Below are positions 50,051 through 59,050 of a DNA stretch of 64,000 nucleotides, one piece after another. Source of the DNA: Clostridiales bacterium UBA6114 (GTDB lineage Bacteria > Bacillota > Clostridia > Oscillospirales > Butyricicoccaceae); assembly GCA_002423435.1 (NCBI GenBank), contig DIWE01000018.1:59612-123611 (forward strand), given 5' to 3'. Both the position numbers and the translations under genes were made by a program. Under the pieces are notes generated by a model. The model was not told the origin of the DNA, made no database searches, and worked only from the letters and a program-made list of their open reading frames with translations. How positions within the stretch are numbered: position 1 is the stretch's first letter; each line of letters starts with the position of its first letter.

Positions 50051-51331
50051 TTAAAGCTCCCCGGAAGCGATCTTTGCGGTAACCTCCAGGAACCGGTCGA
50101 CCTCATCCTTGGTGTTGTAGTGCATGGGGGAAACGCGGACAAGCCCGGTGAGGCCGCAGCCGTCAAGCGTCCTGCGGGACATGGGGTTGGTGCGTTCGCG
50201 CTGATAAACGGAGATGCCGTTCTCACGGTATTTCCTGACAGCCGTTGTGGGATCAACTCTATCAAACGTAAGCGGGATGATGCAGTCGCGCTTAGTCAAA
50301 TCATCGACAAAGTGGATGGCAGCGCCGGGGATGTCCCTTACGCCGGGAATGGTCTTTGTGCCGTTGAGCATTCTGGAAAGGATGGCCCTCTCGTGCAGCT
50401 CAAAGGCATTCATGCCGGCGACGTACTGCTCCCGGCGTCCGGTTTCTTTTGTAAAGTGGCTTCCCGCCCAGCATACGTAGTCGACGACCATACTCCAGCT
50501 TTTCCACGCCGCGGGTTCGCAGCTGCCGAATTCCCAGTTCGTAGGGGAGCCGCTGACCACTCTTACATGGGGGATGGCGGAGATCCTCTCGGAGACCCAG
50601 CCAACGCCGAGGCCTCTTTTGCCCATCAGCTTATACGGGGTAAAGCCGGCCGCGTCGACGCCAAGGTCCTCAACGTCAACTGCGCCGTGAGGGATATGCT
50701 GTGTGGAATCAAGCAGGATAACCAAATCGGGCTTGATCCTGCGCGCTTCTTTTACTATGTACTTGGCATCGTTCAGCGCGCCGGTGATATTGGAGGCATG
50801 GATAAACGAAAGTAGCAAGGTATCCTTGTCAACTTTGCTCAGCAGGTCGTCGACATCAATGCCGCCGGTCTTTTCATCAATCTTTGCGGAACGCAGCTCT
50901 TTGCCGGCAACCTGCGCATAGTAGGTTGCAGAATCGGATGTGGCGGGATGCTCGAGATCGGTTGTAACAATATTGGTGCCCGGCGTAGAAAGGACGACCG
51001 CGCCGGTAATGTTGGCGAGGCACCAGGAGACGGTTTGCTGGGAGCAGACAACCCCGGAGCTTGCGCCAAAGGTAATAAAGGCGTCCTTCACACCTTCCTC
51101 GACCATTGCGGCGAGCTCGGAGGCGGCCTTGGAGGGGCGTTTGTGGCAATCGGGAAATCTGCTGAGCTCGGCGACCATATCGCTGCAGCTCTTCAGGCGC
51201 ATTGCGCCGCCCGCGTTCTCAAAGTAGATCCGTTTGCCGGCATACGGGTCCTCGTCCACATAGGAGATCTTTTCCCGGATCTCTTCCACCAATTTGTCCG
51301 GCATAAATTGACCGTTTTGTTCAAAACTCAT
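50051..51331 (-). CDS. Class V aminotransferase/cysteine-desulfurase-like PLP enzyme
   Basis: 426 residues from MSFEQNGQFMPDKLVEEIRE (GAGGA upstream). IYFENAGGAMRLKSCSDMVA is the usual N-terminal signature. STPGTNIVTTDLEHPATSDS precedes VILLDSTQHIPHGAVDVEDL (the PLP-ring Asp), and the Schiff-base lysine is in GFTPYKLMGKRGLGVGW. No cysteine-desulfurase loop cysteine is obvious, so it probably acts as an aminotransferase, lyase or racemase on the imported compound. It is the first gene of the operon. Confidence 0.87.
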   Translation of the reverse strand: MSFEQNGQFMPDKLVEEIREKISYVDEDPYAGKRIYFENAGGAMRLKSCSDMVAELSRFPDCHKRPSKAASELAAMVEEGVKDAFITFGASSGVVCSQQTVSWCLANITGAVVLSTPGTNIVTTDLEHPATSDSATYYAQVAGKELRSAKIDEKTGGIDVDDLLSKVDKDTLLLSFIHASNITGALNDAKYIVKEARRIKPDLVILLDSTQHIPHGAVDVEDLGVDAAGFTPYKLMGKRGLGVGWVSERISAIPHVRVVSGSPTNWEFGSCEPAAWKSWSMVVDYVCWAGSHFTKETGRREQYVAGMNAFELHERAILSRMLNGTKTIPGVRDIPGAAIHFVDDLTKRDCIIPLTFDRVDPTTAVRKYRENGISVYQRERTNPMSRRTLDGCGLTGLVRVSPMHYNTKDEVDRFLEVTAKIASGEL

Positions 51332-51444
51332 AATCATTCCTCTTTCCCGTAATTATTTGTGCTTTAAGGCAATTTCCGACCGGTGAATGAAAATTGCTTA
51401 TCAAGCCGGTTCCCATGCAGGTTTCTTTTTTCCATGAGCGCGCA

Positions 51445-51462
51445 TCATTTCAAAATAAGAAA
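51445..51462. promoter_or_regulatory. Operator-like direct repeat, copy 1
   Basis: TCATTTCAAAATAAGAAA, an 18-base exact repeat of the site at 51616. It contains the partial dyad TTTC-N7-GAAA, and lies about 20-35 bases downstream of the expected transcription start. Probably an IclR-type binding site. Confidence 0.6.
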
Positions 51463-51487
51463 CGCTGTTTCGTAATTTATCGTCTTG

Positions 51488-51517
51488 ATTATAATACAAG
51501 GAAAAGAAAATCGGCAA
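51488..51517 (-). promoter_or_regulatory. Promoter of the IclR-associated operon
   Basis: On the minus strand TTGCCG (51517-51512), an 18-base spacer and TATAAT (51493-51488), about 150 bases before the aminotransferase start. Operator copies flank it. Confidence 0.6.
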
Positions 51518-51615
51518 TTCGCATAATAACTAAAGTTGGTTTTTGTGTAATACGCTAATTGACAATTCATGAAAACTATATAATTTGCATAATATGGAAG
51601 GATCCGATGTGCGAG

Positions 51616-51633
51616 TCATTTCAAAATAAGAAA
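51616..51633. promoter_or_regulatory. Operator-like direct repeat, copy 2
   Basis: Second exact copy of TCATTTCAAAATAAGAAA, 171 bases from the first and about 100 bases upstream of the -35 box. The rest of 51332-51848 is AT-rich and holds no gene that I can support. Confidence 0.6.
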
Positions 51634-51770
51634 TTGCAGTTTTTTTGTATGTTGCCGGACGAAATTTTTATGGGCAAAACCGACAAAGCAAGGGAATCAA
51701 TATAAGGGAAACATTTCATAATTGAACAAGAAAATTTTTGAAAACGCTTACTTTGTCTACAATCTGAAAG

Positions 51771-51860
51771 AAGGTGTCGCAAAATACATATCCATGCATT
51801 TTGCGACACCCCTTCGTGCTGCGCACGCCGCTGCGGATCTTATAAATATTATTCAAAAAG
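51771..51860. repeat. Dispersed hairpin repeat, copy 2
   Basis: Hairpin AAGGTGTCGCAAAATACATA against ATGCATTTTGCGACACCCC (51771-51813). It is followed by CGTGCTGCGCACGCCGCTGC and the 28-base segment 51833-51860, which differs from the copy at 42833 at two positions. The stop codon of the DUF3006 gene lies in this last segment. It marks the right edge of the accessory island. Confidence 0.7.
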
Positions 51861-52067
51861 CCGCTTTGTCTTTTTTTCAATTTCCCGGCGCCGTTTCTCC
51901 GTATCCGCCGGGTCCGGGAGATACGCTCCGTTTTCCTCGATCAGCGAAGCGCCTTCCGAAAGGCCGTCCGGAAGCGACGACCGTTTTACCACGACGCTTT
52001 TTTTCGCGTCGTCGATCAAAACGGCGGATTCCCCCTCAAACCGGTCGAAGATCAGTCTATGCCGCAT
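51849..52067 (-). CDS. DUF3006 family small protein
   Basis: 72 residues from MRHRLIFDRFEGESAVLIDD with AAAGGAGAG upstream, ending in a Lys/Arg/Glu-rich helix. The pattern (DRFEG..AVL, LP.G..EG) matches DUF3006, commonly encoded beside ComEC-like metallo-hydrolases as here, where it overlaps the previous gene by 11 bases. Function unknown. Confidence 0.85.
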   Translation of the reverse strand: MRHRLIFDRFEGESAVLIDDAKKSVVVKRSSLPDGLSEGASLIEENGAYLPDPADTEKRRREIEKKTKRLFE

Positions 52068-52932
52068 TTTGCTCTCCTTTCTTAAGACGCACCTCAAGCC
52101 TGCCCTCCGGCGAAACGGTAAAAACGATGTCTCCGTTTCGGTCGGTGCGGTACACCTCGGCGCCCGCGTCCGAGAGGCGTCTGAGCACCGCCTTTGCGGG
52201 GTGTCCGAAGCTGTTTTTGGCGCCCACCGATATGACCGCATACTGCGGCGCGGCGGCTTTCAGGAATTCCCCGGTCGTCGAGGTCGAGCTCCCGTGATGT
52301 CCGACTTTGAGCACGTCGCATTTCACGTTCTGTCCGCCCTCCAGCATCCGCTCCTCCGCCGGGCGCTCGGCGTCGCCGCAGAACAAAAACGTCTTTCCGG
52401 CATAGGTGACGGAAATCACCGCCGAGTAATCGTTCAAGTTATCGAAGCCGGAATCCTGCGGCGGGGAAAGAAAAGAAAGCGACAGCTCCCCGACCTCGAG
52501 TACAAGCCCCGTTTTTGCGGCCTTGATTTTTTTGTTTTGGGCGGACACCGCGTCCAAAACATTTTCAAAGGCTTTGGTATTTGCGGAAACCTTCGGCATG
52601 ACGACAGTCTCCGGGGAAAATGCGTCTATGACCTCGTCAAGCGAGCCGATATGGTCCTCGTGCGGATGGGTTCCGACTGCGACGGTGAGGGTCGCGATTC
52701 CGGCCGAGCGCAGATAGGACAGCACCTTATCGCTTTCCTCGTCCGACCCCGCGTCGATCAGGACCGAGGAATCCGCATTTTTTAAAAGGATGCAGTCGCC
52801 CTGCCCCACATCGATAAAATGAACCTCGAGGCCGCCGGCCGTGACGGAAAAGGCGGGCACCGGCTCGGGGCCGGAAGCACACGAGCACAGCAGAATCAAA
52901 AACAAAACGGATACGGCCGCGATTTTTTTCAA
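52057..52932 (-). CDS. ComEC/Rec2-like metallo-beta-lactamase-fold lipoprotein
   Basis: 291 residues. A lipoprotein signal ends LLCSC (C18). The hydrolase domain has HFIDVGQGDCILLKNADSSV, GTHPHEDHIGSLDEV (zinc motif HxHxDH in the variant HPHEDH), FCGDAE and VGHHGSSTST. Similar stand-alone proteins resemble the C-terminal hydrolase domain of ComEC and may cleave DNA or another phosphodiester outside the cell. It forms a two-gene unit with the DUF3006 protein. Confidence 0.87.
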   Translation of the reverse strand: MKKIAAVSVLFLILLCSCASGPEPVPAFSVTAGGLEVHFIDVGQGDCILLKNADSSVLIDAGSDEESDKVLSYLRSAGIATLTVAVGTHPHEDHIGSLDEVIDAFSPETVVMPKVSANTKAFENVLDAVSAQNKKIKAAKTGLVLEVGELSLSFLSPPQDSGFDNLNDYSAVISVTYAGKTFLFCGDAERPAEERMLEGGQNVKCDVLKVGHHGSSTSTTGEFLKAAAPQYAVISVGAKNSFGHPAKAVLRRLSDAGAEVYRTDRNGDIVFTVSPEGRLEVRLKKGEQNAA

Positions 52933-53032
52933 AAAAGTCCACCATCCTAAAGAGCGCGTTTTTTGTTCTGATCATATCAAAAAAACGGTCGGCGGTCAAA
53001 ATCCGCATCATGCGCCCGCGGTCAGATAGTTT

Positions 53033-53064
53033 GAGCCGGCAGTCAATTTTTCGACCGCCGGCTC
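53033..53064. terminator. Hairpin downstream of the SASP gene
   Basis: GAGCCGGC (53033-53040) pairs with GCCGGCTC (53057-53064); inner bases GTC/GAC extend the stem. The T-run lies on the plus side, so orientation is ambiguous. It lies 38 bases past the spore-protein stop codon. Confidence 0.45.
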
Positions 53065-53101
53065 TGTTTTTGCGAATATTACGCTTTTATTTCATTTTTA
53101 A

Positions 53102-53296
53102 TTACATAAGGCCTTGTTCGTACTGCTGTATCATCTTTTTTACCATGTTGCCGCCGATTGTGCCGGCCTGCTTCGCGGTAATATCGCCGTTATAACCCTG
53201 CTTTAAGGTCACGCCAACCTGGGAAGCGACTTCCATCTTGAATTTGTTCAGGGCATCCCTTGCGTTCGGCACTACACTCTGATTCTGATAGCTCAT
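53102..53296 (-). CDS. Alpha/beta-type small acid-soluble spore protein
   Basis: 64 residues. NARDALNKFKMEVASQVGVT contains the germination-protease cleavage region (E-V-A), and ITAKQAGTIGGNMVKKMIQQ is the conserved DNA-binding half. These proteins coat spore DNA and protect it from damage. Preceded by an AAGGAG site. Strong evidence for endospore formation. Confidence 0.95.
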   Translation of the reverse strand: MSYQNQSVVPNARDALNKFKMEVASQVGVTLKQGYNGDITAKQAGTIGGNMVKKMIQQYEQGLM

Positions 53297-53436
53297 TTAT
53301 TTTCACTCCTTTTCTAAAGGTTTTGCATTCATAGTTTGATCTTTTTTAAGCGTCATATGCAGATCAATTTTTTCCTCGGCTGCACCATTTCGTTATTTAA
53401 AAATGTTAAAATTTGTTTGAGTCGGCGCCCCTTATT

Positions 53437-54735
53437 TTATTGCGCCGGGGCGTCCCTAAATCCGGAAAAGGACGGGAATACAATCGGGGTTTGCTCCTTC
53501 TCCTTCGGAAAGATTCTGGTTTCCTCATAGATGCCGTAGCTTTTTCCGCCGTCCGACGCATATAAAAAATCAAACGACATCGTTTGCCTGTTTAAAAGCC
53601 CGTCGGGGCCGATCTCGTATATAAGGTTTAAGCTGCCGACCGTTTTTTCGGCGATGTCCGGGCCGTTTTCACCGGAAAAATCGATCGCCCCGTTATAGAG
53701 CGAGCCGTCCACCGTAAGCTCTATATTTAAGTTTTCCCCGTTTTTCGTTTCGGTATAAGCCGAAATCTCCCCCGCGCCGAAGGGAAGTCTTCCCGCGTCG
53801 GGATCTTTTGGGAAAATTGTCTCGATTTCCGTCTCAAATTTAATTTTTTCATTTGCCGAATTTTCGAGATATGCGATACCGTTTTTATAATAGAGCCTGC
53901 TCCAGCCGGTTTCCCCCGCGCTGTCGTAGGTGATTTCGGAAAAGGCCTCCGGCTCTTCCCCGTCTAAGCTTCGTTTGACGACCGCTTTCTGCGAATACTC
54001 TCCGCCGGGGATCAGTTTCAGCGTACAAGAGGAGTGCGCCTCGCTCTTTGTCAGAGCGTCCGTGTTTATAAGCGCCGCCTCAAGAGACGCGCATACTTCA
54101 AAAAGCCCTTTGATTTCCGCCGCCGGCTCCGTCTGCCCGTTTTCTTCGATCCACCGGCCGAGAAGCGTTTCCGTTCCGCCTTCGCCTGAAGAAGGACTGC
54201 ACGAAAGCGCCTCAAAGGTAAGCGCGGCCATATGGCCCCGCAAAAACGGCTTGTCCTTGAGCTCGTTCGACATGGCCTCGTCTAAAAGCCCGATGCCGAG
54301 CGCAAAATCCCTGGCCGTATTTGAGTTGAAATCCCCGTTTGCGTCGCTATAGCCGAGCGCGCGGAGCAGATAGGTCAGATACATGTCGGCGGTGCACTCC
54401 GCGTAGGGCTTGAAAAACCGCCCGGACGAGCCCTTGACGACGCCTTTTTGATACAGGTATTCCACAGAGGGATCAGCCCAGGACGGCACGTCGATAAACG
54501 GGTGCGCATCACCCCCGCCCGCCGCCTTCCCGGCCGAAATCAGCCGCGAAACCAAGACGGCGGCCTCAAGCCTCGTAGGCGCGCGGGAAAGCTGGTAGCC
54601 GCCCGCGCTGCCGCGCAGGAGCTGCAGCCGGTTTAAATAATCGGCCTGTCTCGAAAAATCCGCGGCAGACGCCGCCGAGGTAAAAAGGAACATCAAAATC
54701 GCGGCAAGGGCAACTTGCAGCAGTCGCTTTTTCAT
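53437..54735 (-). CDS. SLH-domain secreted protein
   Basis: 432 residues. A signal peptide (LLQVALAAILMFLFTSAASA) is cleaved around residue 24. At least two S-layer-homology repeats follow (FIDVPSWADPSVEYLYQKGV, then the CTADMYLTYLLRALGYSDA segment), which bind pyruvylated cell-wall polymer. The C-terminal 230 residues are a beta-rich region of unknown function. GGAGGTG precedes the ATG. Probably a cell-wall-attached protein. Confidence 0.85.
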   Translation of the reverse strand: MKKRLLQVALAAILMFLFTSAASAADFSRQADYLNRLQLLRGSAGGYQLSRAPTRLEAAVLVSRLISAGKAAGGGDAHPFIDVPSWADPSVEYLYQKGVVKGSSGRFFKPYAECTADMYLTYLLRALGYSDANGDFNSNTARDFALGIGLLDEAMSNELKDKPFLRGHMAALTFEALSCSPSSGEGGTETLLGRWIEENGQTEPAAEIKGLFEVCASLEAALINTDALTKSEAHSSCTLKLIPGGEYSQKAVVKRSLDGEEPEAFSEITYDSAGETGWSRLYYKNGIAYLENSANEKIKFETEIETIFPKDPDAGRLPFGAGEISAYTETKNGENLNIELTVDGSLYNGAIDFSGENGPDIAEKTVGSLNLIYEIGPDGLLNRQTMSFDFLYASDGGKSYGIYEETRIFPKEKEQTPIVFPSFSGFRDAPAQ

Positions 54736-54761
54736 ATGGCACCTCCTGTGTTGCGGTAATG

Positions 54762-54792
54762 AAAAAGCATCCGGTTTCTATTCCGAATGCTT
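54762..54792 (-). terminator. Terminator after the fakA-type gene
   Basis: On the minus strand AAGCATTCGG and CCGGATGCTT form a 10-base stem with an 8-base loop, followed by TTTC. It separates the yloU-fakA unit from the SLH gene. Confidence 0.72.
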
Positions 54793-54815
54793 CATAAGCG
54801 GCCAAACTATATGCC

Positions 54816-56474
54816 TTATTCTACCGAGATAATAAAATAATAAACCGGCTGTCCTCCGTCGACAACGGTAATTTCCGCACCCCGCGCCGCTTTTTCAAAA
54901 ACGGCTCGTACCGTTTCGACCTGTTTTTCCGACGCCTCGCAGCCGGTGACGATCGTGACAAAAGAAGCGTCCTTTTTCGACATCTCGTTTGCCAGCCGTT
55001 TTACGACATCGGTGAACCTTCTGCCGTGGTGGAAGAGCCTCCCGTCGAGAAGCGCGATAAAGTCGCCTTCCCTGATGCGTCGCTCGCCGAACACGGAGTC
55101 GCGCGCGGCATAGGTGACGAGGCCCGTCAAAACCGTTTTCATCGCTTCGGTCATCGCGCTTACGTTCTGCTCGACGTCTGAATCCGCGTTAAACGCAAGC
55201 ATCGCCGACATTCCCTGGGGAATAGATTTCGACGGCAGCACGATCACTCTCTTCGGCGAAAGCGGGATCGCCTGTTCGGCCGCCATGATAATATTCTTGT
55301 TGTTCGGCAGCACGAAAACCGTTTCCGCCTTCGTCGCGTCGACCGCGAGAAGGATATCCTCGGTCGAGGGGTTCATCGTCTGCCCGCCCGAAACCACATG
55401 GTCGGCGCCGAGATCGCGGAAGATCGCGTCAAGGCCCGCTCCGGCCGCGACGGCGACAAAGCCGTATTTCTGTTCCGGCTCGGCGACTTTATGCTCGGGG
55501 GGCGGCGCCGCCGTGCCGTTTAATACCTTTTCGGTATGCTGCTGTCTCATGTTCTCGATTTTGACGTTTAGGAGCGCTCCGTATTTCAGCGCCTCGGAAA
55601 GGACGCGGTCGGGCGTGTTCGTATGCACGTGCACCTTGATGAGCTCCTCGTCGTCGACGACGACGACGCTGTCGCCGATCGATTCCAAAAGCGTCTTCAA
55701 GCGCCCCACGCTCCGCTTTCCGTCTTCGCGGCCGACGATAAATTCCGTACAGTAGGCATACCGGATCTCGTTTGTGTCGAAGCTTCCGAAATCCGCGCCC
55801 TTCGGCGCCTCTTCGACCGCCTCGCCGGCCGGCGCGAAGGTCAGGACGCGCGGGGCTTTCCCGGAAAAGGACTGCCGCATCCCCTCGAGGATCACGATAT
55901 AGCCGAACGCTCCGGCGTCGACAACGCCGGCTTTCTTGAGCACGGGGTTCTGCTCGGTGGTTTTTTGGAGCGCGTCATGCGCCGTGTCGATCAGAGTGTC
56001 GAACATGCTCGCAATATCGGCGCCGTTTTCGGCCTCTTCGACCGCTTTTTCAGCCGATACCCTCGAAACGGTGAGAATCGTGCCTTCCGCCGGCTTCATA
56101 ACCGCCCGGTAGGCGGTTTCAACGCCGTCCTGGAGCGCGTGCGCGAAATCGAGAGCCTCGGCGGTGTTCAAATCCTTCAGCCTTTTCGCGATCCCGCGGA
56201 ACAAAAGCGACAGGATCACGCCGGAGTTGCCGCGCGCGCCTCTTAAAAGCGCGGACGCGGTCAGCTCGGCAACCCGTCCGAGCGGCGGCTGGTTGTCGAG
56301 CTTTGAAAGCTCGGAAAGAGCGTTTGACATCGTAAGCGACATATTGGTTCCGGTATCTCCGTCCGGAACCGGGAACACGTTTAATTCATTTGCCTGTTGT
56401 TTTTTATCTTCAATCGCGCAAGCGGCCTCAATGATCATATTCTTGAAAGTCAGACCGTCAATTACCTTAGCCAA
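54816..56474 (-). CDS. fakA: DAK2/DegV-type fatty acid kinase FakA (YloV-like)
   Basis: 552 residues from a TTG start (LAKVIDGLTFKNMIIEAACA) preceded by GGGGGAG. The N-terminal DhaL kinase domain has FPVPDGDTGTNMSLTMSNAL and LLRGARGNSGVILSLLFRG. The middle and C-terminal domains (VVVDDEELIKVHVHTNTPD, GGQTMNPSTEDIL) match FakA. It phosphorylates FakB-bound fatty acids for phospholipid synthesis. It is paired with the Asp23-type gene as in many Firmicutes. Confidence 0.92.
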   Translation of the reverse strand: MAKVIDGLTFKNMIIEAACAIEDKKQQANELNVFPVPDGDTGTNMSLTMSNALSELSKLDNQPPLGRVAELTASALLRGARGNSGVILSLLFRGIAKRLKDLNTAEALDFAHALQDGVETAYRAVMKPAEGTILTVSRVSAEKAVEEAENGADIASMFDTLIDTAHDALQKTTEQNPVLKKAGVVDAGAFGYIVILEGMRQSFSGKAPRVLTFAPAGEAVEEAPKGADFGSFDTNEIRYAYCTEFIVGREDGKRSVGRLKTLLESIGDSVVVVDDEELIKVHVHTNTPDRVLSEALKYGALLNVKIENMRQQHTEKVLNGTAAPPPEHKVAEPEQKYGFVAVAAGAGLDAIFRDLGADHVVSGGQTMNPSTEDILLAVDATKAETVFVLPNNKNIIMAAEQAIPLSPKRVIVLPSKSIPQGMSAMLAFNADSDVEQNVSAMTEAMKTVLTGLVTYAARDSVFGERRIREGDFIALLDGRLFHHGRRFTDVVKRLANEMSKKDASFVTIVTGCEASEKQVETVRAVFEKAARGAEITVVDGGQPVYYFIISVE

Positions 56475-56489
56475 AGAGCGCTCCCCCTG

Positions 56490-56840
56490 TTAGCCGACGC
56501 TGATCGAGTCGACAAAAATTTCGACATTGTTCACCTTAATGCCGGTCATGCGCTCAACATGATAGCGCACCTGATTGATAATCGCCTGGCATGCGGCCGT
56601 AATGTTCACCCCGTGCTCAACCGCGATGTGAAGTTCGATTTCAAGCTCTCCCGCCTCGTTTTGGGTGGCCTTCACCCCGCGGCTCATCGATTCCTTTTTG
56701 AGCAGTTTTACAATTCCGTCGGCCATATTGCGCACGGTCATGCCCTTGACGCCGAAGCAGTTGGTCGCGGCGCACCCGGCAATGGACGAAATGGCCTCGG
56801 GAGCGATGTCGATCGTTCCTTTATCATTTTGTATTGTCAC
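56490..56840 (-). CDS. yloU: Asp23/Gls24 family envelope stress protein (YloU)
   Basis: 116 residues from a GTG start (VTIQNDKGTIDIAPEAISSI) with AAAGGAGGG 9-10 bases upstream. The family motifs IAGCAATNCFGVKGM and ELEIELHIAVEHGVNI are present. It is usually linked to the membrane and to envelope stress and is standardly encoded upstream of fakA. Confidence 0.93.
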   Translation of the reverse strand: MTIQNDKGTIDIAPEAISSIAGCAATNCFGVKGMTVRNMADGIVKLLKKESMSRGVKATQNEAGELEIELHIAVEHGVNITAACQAIINQVRYHVERMTGIKVNNVEIFVDSISVG

Positions 56841-56956
56841 GTGATTAGTCCCTCCTTTAATTCGGGAATCAGGACGGATTCGGGAAATCCATGTGTGTTT
56901 TACTATTTTATTATATCTGCCCCGTTTTTACAACCCCTTCTTCCGCTATGCGGTCA

Positions 56957-59050
56957 CTAAAGGCATTTGACCCGGTCGTGGCAGCTGAAAATGATCACCT
57001 GTCTCCTCTGCGCGATTTCCTCGAGGACCCTGACCGCAAGAGCGAGGCGCTCGTCGTCGAAGCTTATGAACACGTCGTCTAAAATGAGCGGCGCCAAGGT
57101 ATCGCTTTTCAGGATCATATCGCACAGCGCAAGCCGCAACGACAGATACAGCTGGTCGGCCGTGCCCTGGGAAAACCAGATGACTTCGCGCATTTTTCCG
57201 TCCGGGCAGGAGGCCATAAGCTCCCGGAAGCCCTGTTTGATCAGCACCTTCTCATATTTGCCGCCCGTCATCCGCTCGAAATACTCGCCCGCTTTTTGGG
57301 AAAGCACGGGCGAGACTCTTTTCGAAAGCTCCTCCGACGCTTCCCGAAGTACCTCGGCCGACTCCTCGAGCGCCGCGTACTTAAACTGCAAAAGGTCGAT
57401 TTTCCGGGCGGTGTCCTCCCGCTCGCTCTCCAGCACCGCGAGGTCGCCGATCTGCTGCATGCGCCCCGTGACGGCGTTTACTTCGCCGAACAGCGAGGCG
57501 TAATCCTCGTTTAAGAGGCTTAATTTGTTCTTATAAGCCGATATATCACCCTCCGGCCTCACGGACGCCGGTTTTTCCTGCCGGGATGCGTCGATCGCGT
57601 TATAAAGCGCCGCCTCGGTTTCCTTCGCCGCTTTGAGCCGGTAATGAAGGTCGTTGAATTCGATGATTTTTTTATCGAGAGCCTTGAGCTCGCCTAAAAG
57701 CTCCTCGGTCGTTTTTCCGGACAAACCGAGAAAATCCGTGATGTCGGCAAGCGTTTTCGAGGCGACTTCCAGCTCTTTTTTCGCCTCCTCGCTCCTTGCC
57801 TGCGCTTGCTTGTATTTTAATTCGAGCTCCTCTGCGGTCTTTTCAAGCTCCGCCTGTTCCTTCTCCTTCTGCTTTACAAAAAGCGCCTGTTTTTTCTGCG
57901 ACGAGAGCTTTAATAGCCCAAAAAGCAGCAGCAAAAGTCCGAGGGCGGCAAGGGCCGCGGCGCCCGGCGGCATGGACAAAAAGGCGAGGGCGGCGGCACC
58001 CGCCTCCATGATCAACGATATGATTATAATCGCCTTTGCCGGAAATTTTTTAGCGCTTTTCGGCATATTTTGCGCGTTTCGCCTAAGCTCGGTTTTTTCA
58101 TAGTCCTCCCAGAGCGACGAACGATGGTCGTCCGCGGCTTTTTTGACCGTCTTTTTTTCGCGCACCGTGGAGACGAGATCCGACACGTCGCTTAAAAAGG
58201 CCCGGTCGATCTGCTGGTCCGAAAAGGTGACGTTTTGCCTCGCTTTCTCGTACGCCTCCTGTATGTTTTGCACCTGCGCCTGCGCCGCCTTTACCTTCTG
58301 TCCGCGGCCGTAAGCGTCGTGCTCTTCAATCAGCGCGATATTCCGAGCGAGCTCCCTCTTTTCGGCGTCGAGCGCCAGAAGCTTTGCGCGAAGCGACGTT
58401 TCCCTCTGCGCAAGGTTCCGCAGGGCGAAAATGTTCCCGTCCAGCTCGTTAAGCCGCGCCTCAAGCCGGGGGATCAGCCCCTTGGCCTTATTCAGGCGGA
58501 TATCGTTTTTCATCCGCTCCAGGCGGCTTAATGCTTCGTTGAAGGAGGTCGCCTCGTCGCCGGACGAGGCCAGCGCCTGAATCTTCCGCTCAAGCTCCCT
58601 CGAGTCGCCGGACGCCATTGAATTGTGGGAAATAAACCCGCTTTTTTCAAAAGCCTCGCGCCCGACCCCGCAGAGCTGCTCCCCGCAGTTTTCCTCGTTA
58701 AGCTCGGTGACGTCGAAGCCCGAATCCTCATAGTACGCCCTGAACATTTTTGTCCTGCCGGTGTCGGAAAACGTGCGCTCCAGCACGATGTTCCGCTTTT
58801 TATAGGACACGACCAGCCTGCCGAACGCGTCCTCCCCTCCGGCCCATGGCCGGTACCGCTCCTTTTCCGCGAGAAAGGTCGCGGTGGAGCGCTCCCGCTG
58901 GGGCATCCCGTAAAGCATCGCCCGGATAAACGCGCACCAGGTCGATTTTCCCGCCTCATTGGGCATGGAGCGGACGGTGAGGCCCTCGTCAAAGGACATT
59001 TTCGCATGGTTCAGCGTCCCGAAATACGCCTCCGCCTTTATGATTCTCAT
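56957..59050 (-). CDS. SbcC/YhaN-like AAA ATPase with central membrane helices
   Basis: 697 residues. Walker A in SMPNEAGKSTWCAFIRAML near the N-terminus, ABC signature region IWFSQGTADQLYLSLRLALC and Walker B LAPLILDDVFISFDDERLAL near the C-terminus. Long coiled coils lie between, interrupted around residues 345-395 by two hydrophobic segments (AIIIISLIMEAGAAALAFL; GAAALAALGLLLLLFGLLKL) where a zinc hook would be in SbcC. This matches membrane-bound YhaN. It forms a nuclease complex with the phosphoesterase whose gene overlaps by 4 bases. Confidence 0.88.
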   Translation of the reverse strand: MRIIKAEAYFGTLNHAKMSFDEGLTVRSMPNEAGKSTWCAFIRAMLYGMPQRERSTATFLAEKERYRPWAGGEDAFGRLVVSYKKRNIVLERTFSDTGRTKMFRAYYEDSGFDVTELNEENCGEQLCGVGREAFEKSGFISHNSMASGDSRELERKIQALASSGDEATSFNEALSRLERMKNDIRLNKAKGLIPRLEARLNELDGNIFALRNLAQRETSLRAKLLALDAEKRELARNIALIEEHDAYGRGQKVKAAQAQVQNIQEAYEKARQNVTFSDQQIDRAFLSDVSDLVSTVREKKTVKKAADDHRSSLWEDYEKTELRRNAQNMPKSAKKFPAKAIIIISLIMEAGAAALAFLSMPPGAAALAALGLLLLLFGLLKLSSQKKQALFVKQKEKEQAELEKTAEELELKYKQAQARSEEAKKELEVASKTLADITDFLGLSGKTTEELLGELKALDKKIIEFNDLHYRLKAAKETEAALYNAIDASRQEKPASVRPEGDISAYKNKLSLLNEDYASLFGEVNAVTGRMQQIGDLAVLESEREDTARKIDLLQFKYAALEESAEVLREASEELSKRVSPVLSQKAGEYFERMTGGKYEKVLIKQGFRELMASCPDGKMREVIWFSQGTADQLYLSLRLALCDMILKSDTLAPLILDDVFISFDDERLALAVRVLEEIAQRRQVIIFSCHDRVKCL

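Noticed and set aside
51559..51584. Plus-strand TTGACA and TATAAT pair
   Set aside because: The spacer is only 14 bases and no plus-strand gene follows.
42833..51860. Hairpin repeats considered as a CRISPR array
   Set aside because: Only two widely separated copies without spacers or cas genes.
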